DNA from: Stutzerimonas stutzeri
Lineage (GTDB): Bacteria > Pseudomonadota > Gammaproteobacteria > Pseudomonadales > Pseudomonadaceae
Reading direction: 5' to 3'
Length of the DNA stretch: 64,000 bases
Assembly (NCBI RefSeq): GCF_024448715.1
Contig: NZ_JAMOHZ010000002.1
Location: forward strand, 1-64,000
Below, in pieces: positions 1 through 7,126 of the stretch (position 1 is its first letter; each line of letters begins with the position of its first letter). The notes beneath the pieces were generated by a model, which saw only the letters and a list, made by a program, of their open reading frames with translations, was not told the DNA's origin and searched no databases. Made by a program: the position numbers and the translations under genes.

Positions 1-8
1 CGTTAGGT
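1..8 (+). other. integron core site at the left edge (end of a preceding attC or attI)
   Basis: The window starts with the core sequence GTTAGGT at 2-8. It fits the GTTRRRY core where cassettes recombine. Its exact inverse complement, ACCTAAC, lies at 484-490 at the end of the first cassette, as expected for the two ends of one excisable cassette. The rest of the site lies outside the window, so attI and attC cannot be told apart. Confidence 0.7.
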
Positions 9-21
9 ATCAAGGAACCTC

Positions 22-489
22 ATGGAAGAAATAATAGAAGCTATTACCGACTGGCCAGTTATCGCACAAGCAGTTTTCGGGTCAGCGCTGTTCTGGATAA
101 TTATTCAAAGTGGCCAAAAAGTAACAGAAAAAATTTCACAGTCGTTATCAAAATCCTCAAGAGAAATGCGCATAAGCTGGCTAGTAAGTCAGCAAGCAAA
201 ATACGTCGCAGCTACAACTACTGACACCGATATGCTCACTATAAAAATGAGCGTTCTTATATATCGATCTCTAAGACAACTTGTTAAAGCGTTCATCTGG
301 CTGACACTAGGCCTAGCCCTGAACTCAATCGCAGGTCTTTCCGGAATCATTGGCTTCATGGGCTGCCTTTACCATCTATTTCGAGCCTACGAAATAATAT
401 CGCCAATCAAAGACGTTAACGATGATGAGGGCAATATTGAAAAGCTGAACAAAATAAGACAAGAGCTATCTAGCATCGAGAAAACCTAA
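22..489 (+). CDS. integron cassette protein, membrane-associated, function unknown
   Basis: This 155-residue protein fills the first cassette. The ATG at 22 follows an AAGGAA ribosome site, and the stop lies inside the start of the attC, a usual cassette layout. A hydrophobic segment lies near residues 12-28, and a long one near 88-122 is probably two membrane helices joined by a turn. The ends are charged and polar, and the C-terminus looks helical. The codons are visibly AT-richer than the chromosome further right, a sign of transfer. I do not recognise a family. It is probably expressed from an upstream integron promoter outside the window, since no clear promoter fits in the 20 bases before it. 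Confidence 0.75.
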   Translation: MEEIIEAITDWPVIAQAVFGSALFWIIIQSGQKVTEKISQSLSKSSREMRISWLVSQQAKYVAATTTDTDMLTIKMSVLIYRSLRQLVKAFIWLTLGLALNSIAGLSGIIGFMGCLYHLFRAYEIISPIKDVNDDEGNIEKLNKIRQELSSIEKT

Positions 490-561
490 CAAGGCATTCA
501 AAATCGTTCGCTTTGCTCACTTGGACCGGCGTACCGCCGGCCCCTTAATTTCGCGTTAGCT
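484..561 (+). other. attC site 1 (about 78 bp)
   Basis: The left end ACCTAAC is the exact inverse complement of the core at 2-8. The right end is GTTAGCT at 555-561, a near-match to GTTRRRY. Between them lies an imperfect inverted repeat whose central stem is GGCGTACCGCC-like, in the same arrangement as the sites at 1187, 4768 and 5473. It bounds the first cassette on its right. Confidence 0.85.
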
Positions 562-571
562 AGAGGTAAGG

Positions 572-1192
572 ATGCCGAACATTGCATTTGGAGATATCGC
601 TACATGGATAGCAACCCTAGTTGCAATTGCATCAGCCGTTGCTGCCGCAAAGTCCTCGAAGGCAGCAGAGAAACAACAAAAAGAAGCCACGCGCCAAGCC
701 ATATTTAATGCTGAAGTCCTTGAAAAAGAGCACGACCTAAAACTTCGCGAATGGACAGACCAATATTTTAATTCTGCGCGGATCTGGGCCGAGGAAGTAT
801 GTTCCGCCATCTCTGAAGCCAAACATATCTCAGAGCACCCAGAACTGAACGGAGAACTCAAGATGCCAATACTTATTAAGTTAAGTGCCCTCGTCGACAC
901 TGGTCGCTGGTATTTTCCAAATCAATGGGCAGATGACTACGGCACACACAAAGAGCCAGCATACCGCGGGGTACGTCAACCAGTTTTAGATTGTGTTGTT
1001 GCCGCATACGATGCACTAAATGAGTCAGGCCCCAAGTACGACGCAAAATCAGAGTTAGCAATGTGCCAGCGCGAATTTGTGAGCCATATTCAAGAAGTTC
1101 TAGATCCAAGAAAACGGGAACAAGAAATAAAGAAAATACTTATCGAGTTTGAGATTTCAGAGCGCCTTAGAATGGCTCCGGGTAAGCGCTAA
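572..1192 (+). CDS. integron cassette protein with N-terminal membrane anchor, function unknown
   Basis: This 206-residue protein is the second cassette gene. The ATG at 572 has a strong GAGGTAAGG ribosome site a few bases upstream. Residues 8-27 form one hydrophobic helix rich in Ala and Ile. They are followed by a charged Lys/Glu/Ala-rich region (about 28-65) that is probably a coiled coil, then a mixed soluble domain with several Trp and Tyr residues. The layout suggests an inner-membrane protein with a cytoplasmic domain. The stop lies within the left end of the next attC. Base composition is AT-richer than the core genes. I know no family for it. Some small phage-defence proteins share this anchor-plus-helical-domain shape, but that is only a resemblance. 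Confidence 0.75.
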   Translation: MPNIAFGDIATWIATLVAIASAVAAAKSSKAAEKQQKEATRQAIFNAEVLEKEHDLKLREWTDQYFNSARIWAEEVCSAISEAKHISEHPELNGELKMPILIKLSALVDTGRWYFPNQWADDYGTHKEPAYRGVRQPVLDCVVAAYDALNESGPKYDAKSELAMCQREFVSHIQEVLDPRKREQEIKKILIEFEISERLRMAPGKR

Positions 1193-1262
1193 CAAATGGT
1201 TCAAATCGTTCGCTTCGCTCACTGGGACGGGCTAAAGCCCGCCCCTTAACCAAACGTTAGGC
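1187..1262 (+). other. attC site 2 (about 76 bp)
   Basis: The left end is CGCTAAC, matching the start of the second cassette (TTAGC) except for the outermost base. The right end is the consensus core GTTAGGC at 1256-1262. The middle has the TGGTT/AACCA outer arms and the stem GGGACGGGC/GCCCGCCCC-like that recur at 4768-4840 and 5473-5548. These close copies define one lineage-specific attC family, as reported for Pseudomonas stutzeri integrons. Confidence 0.9.
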
Positions 1263-1274
1263 CATGGAGTAAAG

Positions 1275-1628
1275 ATGATCCGCATTCGAGATGAACTTCC
1301 CTCGGACCCTGCCGCCATCGAGGCCACAATTAACTCCGGCTCGCCCGGTTGGTACGGGCTCGGTCCGGTTTCGGTTGTTCCAGATCAGCAAGGAAAGGGT
1401 ATCGGCACGATGCTGATCACCCAGGCCTTGGCAAAGCTTCGTACATCGGGAGCGGTCGGCTGCGTTGTGCTCGGTGAGCCCGGTTACTACTCACGCTTCG
1501 GTTTCAAGGTGGATCCAAGGCTTGTGCTGCCGGATGTTCCGGCCGAGTACTTCCAGGCCATCGTATTCAACGGCACATTCCCGGCTGGTGAGGTTGCTTA
1601 CCATGCGTCTTTCGAGGCTACGGCGTGA
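1275..1628 (+). CDS. GNAT N-acetyltransferase with an internal in-frame deletion
   Basis: This 117-residue protein carries the C-terminal half of a YhbS-type GNAT acetyltransferase. The acetyl-CoA loop reads QGKGIG near residues 39-44, followed by a conserved GCVVLGEPGYYSRFGF block. These enzymes transfer acetyl groups to small molecules or peptides, but the substrate here is unknown. The family is usually about 165-175 residues. Here the N-terminal start (MIRIRDE) jumps after about 18 residues straight to the strand before the acetyl-CoA loop, so roughly 50 residues forming early strands and helices are missing without loss of frame. It may be inactive. GGAGTAAAG lies upstream of the ATG. 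It is the third cassette gene. Confidence 0.8.
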   Translation: MIRIRDELPSDPAAIEATINSGSPGWYGLGPVSVVPDQQGKGIGTMLITQALAKLRTSGAVGCVVLGEPGYYSRFGFKVDPRLVLPDVPAEYFQAIVFNGTFPAGEVAYHASFEATA

Positions 1629-1660
1629 GTTCAACCTTGAAGTGCAGCAAAGTATCAAGC

Positions 1661-1716
1661 GCTTAACCCTGTGTTGCAGCCAACGGCTCCGCCGCGGCTG
1701 AGCTTTTTCGTTAAAG
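1661..1716 (+). other. short attC-like site of a different type
   Basis: The left end GCTTAAC at 1661-1667 differs by one base from GCCTAAC, the inverse complement of the core that opens this cassette at 1256. The right end GTTAAAG at 1710-1716 is a near-match to the core. The interior can fold (CAGCC with GGCTG; CGGC with GCCG). It is about 56 bp, shorter than its neighbours. It could be the acetyltransferase cassette's own attC, or a decayed site. Confidence 0.5.
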
Positions 1717-1885
1717 CCCCAAATGACTGAGCCGCAACGAATACTTGTTTGGTCGTGGTACGGAGGCGAATGCAAGGACGAAACTGCAGTTCTATTCGCG
1801 CTTGGGGACGCGCTTTCCAAGTGAAAGGGAACAGATGCATTTTTCCCTTTCCGTCTTCCTTAGGCACATCCGTACGGGTGATGAA

Positions 1886-2440
1886 ATGACGCAAGCGGAC
1901 ACACGATCCCAGTTCAATGCACGATTGCTTCGCCCCAAACAGCCGGGGAGCGGCAGCTCATGGGGGTTCGTGATCCTGCCTAGAGAGGCGAGCGCGAAGC
2001 TGCCGAGGCGCGGTCGGGCAACAGTGGACGGGACTATTAATGGACAAGGCTTCAGGGCGTTGCTCGAGCCGGATGGTCAAAAAAGCCATTGGCTGCGGAT
2101 CGATGAGGACCTAATCGAAGCTTCAGGCGCCGATTTTGGTGACACCGCACGATTCGACATTGTGTCCGTAGAGCTGGAGCCTGAACCGGACGTTCCCGCT
2201 GATTTGCTTGAGGCTTTGAATGCCTCCCCCGGGGCTCGGGCCACCTGGGATGGCACGACCACTATTGCCCGCCTCGACTGGATTCATTGGGTTATTTCCG
2301 CTAAGCAGGCAAAGACGCGCAACAAGCGGATCAACGATGCCTGTGACATGCTTGCCTCAGGAAAGAAGAGGGTTTGCTGTTTTGATCCGTCGGGATACTA
2401 CAGTAAGGCCTTCAGTGCGCCGCAAATTGCAGATGAGTAG
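1886..2440 (+). CDS. YdeI/DUF1905-type protein (OmpD-associated family)
   Basis: This 184-residue protein has the two-part layout of the YdeI family. An N-terminal DUF1905 barrel (about residues 5-100, with GRATVDGTINGQGFRALLEP) is followed by a helical C-terminal part with the ATWDGTTTIARLDWIHWVISAK segment and TRNKRINDACDMLASGKK. Family members are linked by name to bacteriocin resistance and OmpD, but no biochemical role is firm. I start at the ATG at 1886 because homologs begin shortly before the barrel. The ribosome site is weak (GGTGA). An upstream in-frame ATG at 1745 would add 47 residues that do not look like the family. It lies just right of the short attC-like site and may be cassette-borne. 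Confidence 0.7.
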   Translation: MTQADTRSQFNARLLRPKQPGSGSSWGFVILPREASAKLPRRGRATVDGTINGQGFRALLEPDGQKSHWLRIDEDLIEASGADFGDTARFDIVSVELEPEPDVPADLLEALNASPGARATWDGTTTIARLDWIHWVISAKQAKTRNKRINDACDMLASGKKRVCCFDPSGYYSKAFSAPQIADE

Positions 2441-2459
2441 TCGAACTGCGATTGCGTAG

Positions 2460-2705
2460 CTCATCGAAACCAGGCTGATTGCCTTAACAAATCTGTATCC
2501 CATCTTTGCCCGCAGGCACGTCCTCTTCGAATTATTCGGAGCCAGTATTAACGTGCAACTTTTGGTTTTCGATAACGGAGTCACTGCCGACTTGGAGGCT
2601 CTGAGCATTCCGTTCCCGGTGGCTAGGCACATAGACGAGAGTGAACTAATTCCCCAGCGGTACGATCCCCTCTTATGCACATTCAGAGCGAACCCGGCGG
2701 GCTAG
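2460..2705 (+). pseudogene. unrecognised open frame without a start codon, probable gene remnant
   Basis: An open frame of 81 codons runs from after the stop at 2457-2459 to TAG at 2703-2705, with no ATG or GTG at its beginning. The reading has a protein-like composition (for example RRHVLFELFGASINVQLLVF), so it may be the 3' end of a decayed gene. A distant similarity to the C-terminal domain of FAD-dependent aromatic monooxygenases is conceivable but weak. It fills the 316-base gap between the YdeI-type gene and the DUF2231 gene. Confidence 0.3.
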
Positions 2706-2756
2706 CGCATCCGCAACGGCATCAGGCCAGGGTCGCCCAGCGATGAGGAAGCCTCC

Positions 2757-3206
2757 GTGACCGTTATCACCCACAGCACTCACCACACGACGCACAGCAT
2801 CTCCCGCCACGTACCGAACCCACTGCACGCGACACTGCTCGCCGGTACCGTCCCCCTCTTTCTCGGCGCCATGCTGAGTGATATTGCCTACTACCGCACG
2901 TACGAGATTCAGTGGAGCAATTTCTCCTCCTGGCTGATTGCGGGGGGCCTGGTTTTCTGCGGGCTGGCGATACTGTTCGCGCTGGTCAATCTGGCCCGAG
3001 CGACGGAGAAAAAGGGTCGGCCGCTGGTTTACCTTCTGCTCCTGCTGGCCACTTGGGTGCTGGGCTTCATCAATGCACTCCAGCACGCCAAGGACGCCTG
3101 GGCAGCGATGCCCTCAGGCCTGGTTCTATCGGTGATAGTCACCGTGCTGGCCTGCGTGGCGACCTGGATCGGCCTCACCAATCTGCGTGCAGGAGGTGAA
3201 GCATGA
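2757..3206 (+). CDS. DUF2231-type four-helix membrane protein
   Basis: This 149-residue protein starts at GTG 2757, with GAGGAA seven bases upstream. It has four hydrophobic stretches (about residues 22-42, 55-80, 88-107 and 118-140), the pattern of DUF2231 inner-membrane proteins. An N-terminal run of His and Thr precedes the first helix. Its stop overlaps the start of the sorbosone-dehydrogenase-like gene (ATGA), so the two are translationally coupled. This pairing with a PQQ-type dehydrogenase suggests the membrane protein passes electrons or anchors the enzyme, but no heme-binding motif is plain and this is inference. Confidence 0.75.
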   Translation: MTVITHSTHHTTHSISRHVPNPLHATLLAGTVPLFLGAMLSDIAYYRTYEIQWSNFSSWLIAGGLVFCGLAILFALVNLARATEKKGRPLVYLLLLLATWVLGFINALQHAKDAWAAMPSGLVLSVIVTVLACVATWIGLTNLRAGGEA

Positions 3207-4498
3207 AACATACGAGCCCACTAACCGTCCTGACCGTGGCGTTGCTTTTGAGTGCATGCGGTGGCGAGGATCAGAATATCGCTCAATCGCTCGGCGCCAA
3301 CCCCAAGCTCCCCGAGCCCCAGCGAGGTCTGCTGCCCAGCATGACGATCGCTGATCCGGCTAACTGGGGCGACGAGAAGCCGACGGTGCCGGAGGGTTAC
3401 GCCGTCACGGCCATTGCTACCGATCTGAAGATCCCGCGCCAAACGCTCGTCTTGCCCAATGGCGACATCCTCGTGGCGGAAGGCCGGGGAGGCAACGCCG
3501 CGAAGCTCAAGCCGAAGGATGTGATCGCCGGCTATATCAAGGCGCAGGGCAACACCTCGGTCAAAAGTGGCAACCGTCTGACTTTGTTGCGAGATGCCGA
3601 TGGCGACGGTACCTATGAGCTACAGACCGTGTTTGCAGAGAACCTCAACGCGCCCTACGGGCTGGCCCTGTTCGAGGGCAACCTGTATGTGGCCAATCAG
3701 GACGCGTTGGTACGCTTCGATTATCAGGAGGGCCAGACCGAGGCCAGCGGCCCGCCGACCAAAGTCACCGATCTTCCGTCCGAGATCAACCATCACTGGA
3801 CCAAGTCACTGGCCGTCAGCCCCGATGGACGCTTTCTTTACGTCGGCATCGGTTCCAACAGCAATATCACCGAGCGCGGAATGGAGGCCGAAGTCGACCG
3901 CGCCCTGGTCTGGCAGATAGACGCCGAGACGGGTGCCCACAAGCCCTACGCAACCGGCCTGCGTAACCCGACCGCGCTGGCGATACAGCCCGGGTCCGAC
4001 CAACTATGGGCGGTGGTGAACGAGCGGGACGAACTGGGGCCGAACCTCGTTCCCGACTACCTGACATCGGTACGCGAAGGTGCCTTCTACGGCTGGCCCT
4101 ACAGCTACTGGGGTCAGAACGTCGATGATCGTGTGCGACCGCAGAACCCTGACCTGGTTGCCGCGGCGATAAAGCCGGACTACGCGCTAGGGCCCCACGT
4201 CGCCGCGCTCGGCCTGGACTTCTCCTCGCCGGTCATGGGCGAGCAGTTTGCTGAAGGCGTGTTCGTCGGTGAGCACGGTAGCTGGAACCGCGAGAGCCCG
4301 TCCGGCTACAAGGTCGTCTTCGTGCCGTTCAGCAACGGTCGGCCATCCGGGGAGCCGGTGGACTTCGTGACGGGCTTTCAGACCTCAGACGCGAAGACTC
4401 GTGGTCGGCCGGTCGGTGTAACCGTCGACCCAAGCGGTGCGCTGATCGTGGCCGACGATCTGGCGAATACTGTGTGGCGGGTGACCCGAACTCAGTGA
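3203..4498 (+). CDS. sorbosone dehydrogenase-like PQQ-dependent lipoprotein
   Basis: This 431-residue protein belongs to the soluble quinoprotein sugar dehydrogenase superfamily (six-bladed propeller, L-sorbosone dehydrogenase branch). These oxidise sugars or aldehydes in the periplasm with PQQ. The start has a lipoprotein signal with lipobox LLSAC (Cys near residue 19), so it is probably anchored to a membrane. Typical blade motifs are GLRNPTALAI, DLPSEINHHWTKSLAVSPDGR and GEHGSWNRESPSGYKV. It overlaps the preceding DUF2231 gene by four bases. The real substrate cannot be read from the sequence. It sits between integron sites, yet its GC content looks chromosomal. Confidence 0.82.
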   Translation: MKHTSPLTVLTVALLLSACGGEDQNIAQSLGANPKLPEPQRGLLPSMTIADPANWGDEKPTVPEGYAVTAIATDLKIPRQTLVLPNGDILVAEGRGGNAAKLKPKDVIAGYIKAQGNTSVKSGNRLTLLRDADGDGTYELQTVFAENLNAPYGLALFEGNLYVANQDALVRFDYQEGQTEASGPPTKVTDLPSEINHHWTKSLAVSPDGRFLYVGIGSNSNITERGMEAEVDRALVWQIDAETGAHKPYATGLRNPTALAIQPGSDQLWAVVNERDELGPNLVPDYLTSVREGAFYGWPYSYWGQNVDDRVRPQNPDLVAAAIKPDYALGPHVAALGLDFSSPVMGEQFAEGVFVGEHGSWNRESPSGYKVVFVPFSNGRPSGEPVDFVTGFQTSDAKTRGRPVGVTVDPSGALIVADDLANTVWRVTRTQ

Positions 4499-4513
4499 TG
4501 TTCGACTGACGCT

Positions 4514-4549
4514 CGAAGCGGCCAACGATCCACGTGATCGGCTGCTTCG
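4514..4549 (+). terminator. hairpin after the sorbosone dehydrogenase-like gene
   Basis: CGAAGC at 4514-4519 pairs with GCTTCG at 4544-4549, and GATC/GATC with flanking bases extends the stem inside. There is no T-run after it. It lies 16 bases past the stop, so it may end or stabilise the transcript. Confidence 0.4.
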
Positions 4550-4573
4550 GCATATTACCCGGCAGGTTACTCG

Positions 4574-4738
4574 CTACGAAATACGGCTCGAAAGCCGATC
4601 AAGCGGCTCAAGCAAATCGGTGGCGAAGCTGTGCCTGAAAGTATCGGGGTGCAAGCTTAGCCACGCCGGATGTAGCAACCGCACGTTTGAACGCGCGCTG
4701 TATGCGCTTCTCGTCCAAGTGATGACGACGTACTGATC
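4574..4738 (-). pseudogene. tyrosine-recombinase (integrase) C-terminal remnant
   Basis: On the minus strand, about 55 codons include LHPDTFRHSFATDLLE. This is the box II signature of tyrosine recombinases (HxLRHxFAT, with the catalytic His and Arg), preceded by a helix resembling the segment before that box in integron and phage integrases. After DLLE the similarity stops at once. The downstream catalytic His/Trp and Tyr are missing, and a stop follows at 4574. It is therefore a dead fragment of under 60 codons. It lies against the attC at 4768. Whether it came from an IntI or another recombinase cannot be decided. Confidence 0.55.
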
Positions 4739-4767
4739 CATTGCGTGGGTCGACAGAAATGCAGGAA

Positions 4768-4840
4768 ACACAACTGGTTCAAACCGTTCTTTGCGATCAC
4801 TGGGACGGGCTAAAGCCCGCCCCTTAACCAAACGTTGAAC
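4768..4840 (+). other. attC site 3 (about 73 bp), left border of the ccdAB cassette
   Basis: The right core is GTTGAAC at 4834-4840 (fits GTTRRRY). The interior has the same TGGTTCAAA, GGGACGGGC/GCCCGCCCC and TTAACCAAAC blocks as the site at 1187-1262. The left end ACACAAC is degenerate, so its pairing with the core of its own cassette is poor. Confidence 0.85.
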
Positions 4841-4847
4841 GCTTCTA

Positions 4848-5165
4848 TCAGATGCCGGTGATAAGCAAATCAAGTGCAGCAATTATTTCATTGCGTTGTG
4901 CTGAGAGGTCGGCAACTTGGGTACCGAGTTGTTTTCTCGCAATACCGGCCAGTTGCGGGGTCACCATCACGTATAGCTTGTCGTCAATTTCAAACGTTGG
5001 AGTGAGGGTTCTGAGAGTTTTCCCCTTCATGGCAGTAGCCGTGTAGAGAGGCACTACGACCCGCGTGCCGAGTTCGGCAATTAAGTCGCTTTGCACATCG
5101 AGCAGGAAGGGCACGGCAGTCTTGGTGGCTGCGTTGGTGTTCTTGTGAACGGCGAACTGAGGCAT
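4848..5165 (-). CDS. ccdB: CcdB-family toxin
   Basis: This 105-residue protein matches CcdB, the toxin that traps DNA gyrase at the GyrA subunit. It has the typical start MPQFAVHKN and conserved blocks VPFLLDVQSDL, RVVVPLY and YVMVTPQLAGI, and its C-terminus ends in ..LDLLITGI. The family ends in a hydrophobic helix with Trp-Gly-Ile that contacts gyrase. Here the last residues are Thr-Gly-Ile, so the usual Trp is replaced, which may weaken toxicity. The ATG overlaps the stop of ccdA by one base. The gene runs against the direction of the other cassettes, and its stop sits eight bases inside the attC core. Confidence 0.9.
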   Translation of the reverse strand: MPQFAVHKNTNAATKTAVPFLLDVQSDLIAELGTRVVVPLYTATAMKGKTLRTLTPTFEIDDKLYVMVTPQLAGIARKQLGTQVADLSAQRNEIIAALDLLITGI

Positions 5166-5407
5166 CAGAAGCTCCGTAGGTCGTCACTGAACACCCCGTG
5201 GGCTTCCACGTGTTCGTTGTAGGCATTTATGGCTTTTCGGTTTTCTGCCAGCCATTGCTCGCGCTGTTTCTTCCTCAGGGCCTCGGCCAGAGCCTGCTCC
5301 AATGTCGCGGAGAGGTTGATATCCAAATCCTTGGCTTTATTGAGTAGGTCTCCGTTAACGCTGAGGTTGGCAGCCCGCTTGGGCGCATTGGGGTTGTAGG
5401 CGAGCAT
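5165..5407 (-). CDS. ccdA: CcdA-family antitoxin
   Basis: This 80-residue antitoxin has an N-terminal DNA-binding part (APKRAANLSVNGDLL, ribbon-helix-helix type) and a helical C-terminal part (QWLAENRKAINAYNEHVEAHGVFSDDLRSF) that holds the toxin, as in CcdA. I start at the ATG at 5407 because the family begins a few residues before the basic ANLS block. Upstream codons lie in the operator and attC. It is the first gene of the reversed toxin-antitoxin pair, which keeps its own promoter, unlike the other cassettes. Such pairs are common in chromosomal integrons, where they may stabilise the array. Confidence 0.9.
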   Translation of the reverse strand: MLAYNPNAPKRAANLSVNGDLLNKAKDLDINLSATLEQALAEALRKKQREQWLAENRKAINAYNEHVEAHGVFSDDLRSF

Positions 5408-5438
5408 GAGGGTTTCCTTCCGGGCCTTGACGCGCATA

Positions 5439-5454
5439 TGGTATGCGCATACCA
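5439..5454 (-). promoter_or_regulatory. perfect palindrome, likely ccdAB operator
   Basis: TGGTATGCGCATACCA at 5439-5454 is a perfect 16-bp palindrome, with CGCAT/ATGCG arms extending it outwards. It lies 32 bases upstream of the ccdA ATG. Antitoxins of this family bind such sites to repress their own operon, so it is a natural operator candidate. Confidence 0.65.
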
Positions 5455-5472
5455 GCATGCGATCAAAGGCGC

Positions 5473-5548
5473 GTCTAGCAGTTGGTTCAAATCGTTCACC
5501 TCGCTCACTGGGACGGGCCAAAGCCCGTTTCTTAACCAAACGTTAGGT
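5473..5548 (+). other. attC site 4 (about 76 bp), right border of the ccdAB cassette
   Basis: The right core GTTAGGT at 5542-5548 is the same as at 2-8. The interior matches the family, with GGGACGGGCCAAAGCCCG in the centre. The left end GTCTAGC is mutated from RYYYAAC. No further attC follows, so this looks like the last cassette of the array. Confidence 0.85.
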
Positions 5549-5753
5549 CGCGCAATATGGAACGGTCTAACCTTCCAAGACACCGGATCCGGTGATAACG
5601 ACGTTGTGCTGCGCTTCATGGGTCTTGACGATCTGCGGACCAGCTAGCACAGGCATGGACCACTTCCGCTGACGCCTCAGGTAACAAAATTGGAGTCATT
5701 TTCCTGGGCAGTGCGCAGTAAGGTCGAAGGTCTGATTCGACGGGAGGACAGTC

Positions 5754-6872
5754 ATGAAGAGTTATCCGCTCAGCGCACTCGCACTAGGGTTCGCCTCGCT
5801 CGCCAGCTACGCAGCGCCTGAGGCCATTGACAGGGCTCAATGGCCATTCAGCGCAACACCTCGCGCCACCTTCTCCGAACCCTGGGCCATGACTTTTCTT
5901 CCGGACGGCACGGCGCTCGTCACGGAAAAACGCGGCGTGCTCAAGCACGTCGATGTGAAAACGGGCGAAACGCGTGAGATAGACGGCGTACCCGACGTGG
6001 CGTATGGCGGCCAGGGTGGGCTTGGCGACGTCATCCTTCACCCGGACTATGCGCAGAATCGTGTCGTTTACATCAGCTACGCCGAAAAAGGTGACGGCGG
6101 CAACCGTGGCGCGGCCGTCGCGCGCGCAACGCTTGAGCTGGGCGCTGACCGCGGCTCGCTTTCCGATCTGAAAGTGATCTGGCGGCAGACGCCCAAGGTG
6201 GCCGGCGGCGGGCATTATGGGCATCGCCTCGCGTTCGGCCCGGACGGCAAGCTCTGGATTTCCTCTGGCGAGCGGCAAAAGTTCACGCCGGCACAGGACA
6301 TGAAAAGCACCCTCGGCAAGATCATCCGCCTGAACGAGGATGGCAGTGTGCCGTCCGACAATCCGTTTGCCGATCAGGGCGGCGTGACGGCGCAGATCTG
6401 GTCACTGGGGCATCGCAATCCACTCGGGATTGCGTTCGACGCCCAAGGTCGCTTGTGGGAGCACGAAATGGGACCGGAAGGCGGCGACGAGCTCAACCTG
6501 ATCCAGAAGGGCGGCAACTACGGTTATCCAGAGGTTTCCAACGGCGATCATTACGGTGGCAAGCCCATCCCCGATCACGACACGCGCCCTGAATTCATCG
6601 CGCCCAAGATTGCCTGGACGCCGGTGATCTCCCCTGCCGGACTCGTGATCTACAGCGGTGAGCGGTTCGCCGATTGGAGAGGCGACGCATTCATTGGCGG
6701 CCTTTCAGCCAGGGGCCTGCTGCGCATCACCTTGGATGGCGAAGAAGCCACCGAGGCGGCACGCTACGACATGGACGCACGCATACGCGAAGTCGAACAA
6801 GGCCCGGACGGCAGCCTCTGGCTGCTGGAAGACGGGGACGGCGGTCGTCTGCTCGAACTTCAACCGAAGTAG
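5754..6872 (+). CDS. PQQ-dependent aldose sugar dehydrogenase (YliI/Asd type)
   Basis: This 372-residue protein is a periplasmic soluble quinoprotein of the YliI (Asd) group, which oxidises aldose sugars with PQQ and calcium. The N-terminus is a signal peptide (cleavage likely after SYA near residue 21). Family motifs are [42 protein letters not shown] and [12 protein letters not shown]. The ATG at 5754 has GGGAGG upstream. The gene lies right after the last attC with its own transcript. Together with the gene at 3203 it gives two distant members of one superfamily within 4 kb. PQQ synthesis genes are not in the window. Confidence 0.88.
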   Translation: MKSYPLSALALGFASLASYAAPEAIDRAQWPFSATPRATFSEPWAMTFLPDGTALVTEKRGVLKHVDVKTGETREIDGVPDVAYGGQGGLGDVILHPDYAQNRVVYISYAEKGDGGNRGAAVARATLELGADRGSLSDLKVIWRQTPKVAGGGHYGHRLAFGPDGKLWISSGERQKFTPAQDMKSTLGKIIRLNEDGSVPSDNPFADQGGVTAQIWSLGHRNPLGIAFDAQGRLWEHEMGPEGGDELNLIQKGGNYGYPEVSNGDHYGGKPIPDHDTRPEFIAPKIAWTPVISPAGLVIYSGERFADWRGDAFIGGLSARGLLRITLDGEEATEAARYDMDARIREVEQGPDGSLWLLEDGDGGRLLELQPK

Positions 6873-7126
6873 AGCCAGCGCCCTGTACACGGGGAAAGGT
6901 TATTTAGCCGGTGAAGCGACGCGCTATATCCGCTCCCTTTGGCCTCCAACCTCCCCTCGACAGGCTCGACCCGCTCCTGTACATATCGCCGAAAACCATG
7001 CGGATCGAGCCCGCTTGCAGCGGTCTACACAGCCGCCATGGACACCTCGGCACGTACCATGGCTGCCCTGTTTGCAGTTCGAATGCACAGGCTGATTGAC
7101 CAATCGTTATCAAGGAAGGCGAATCA

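Noticed and set aside
5549-5647. Short frame after the last attC reading GSGDNDVVLRFMGLDDL, similar to ends of RTX-type proteins
   Set aside because: It is under 35 codons without a start and the resemblance is too weak to support a gene or remnant.
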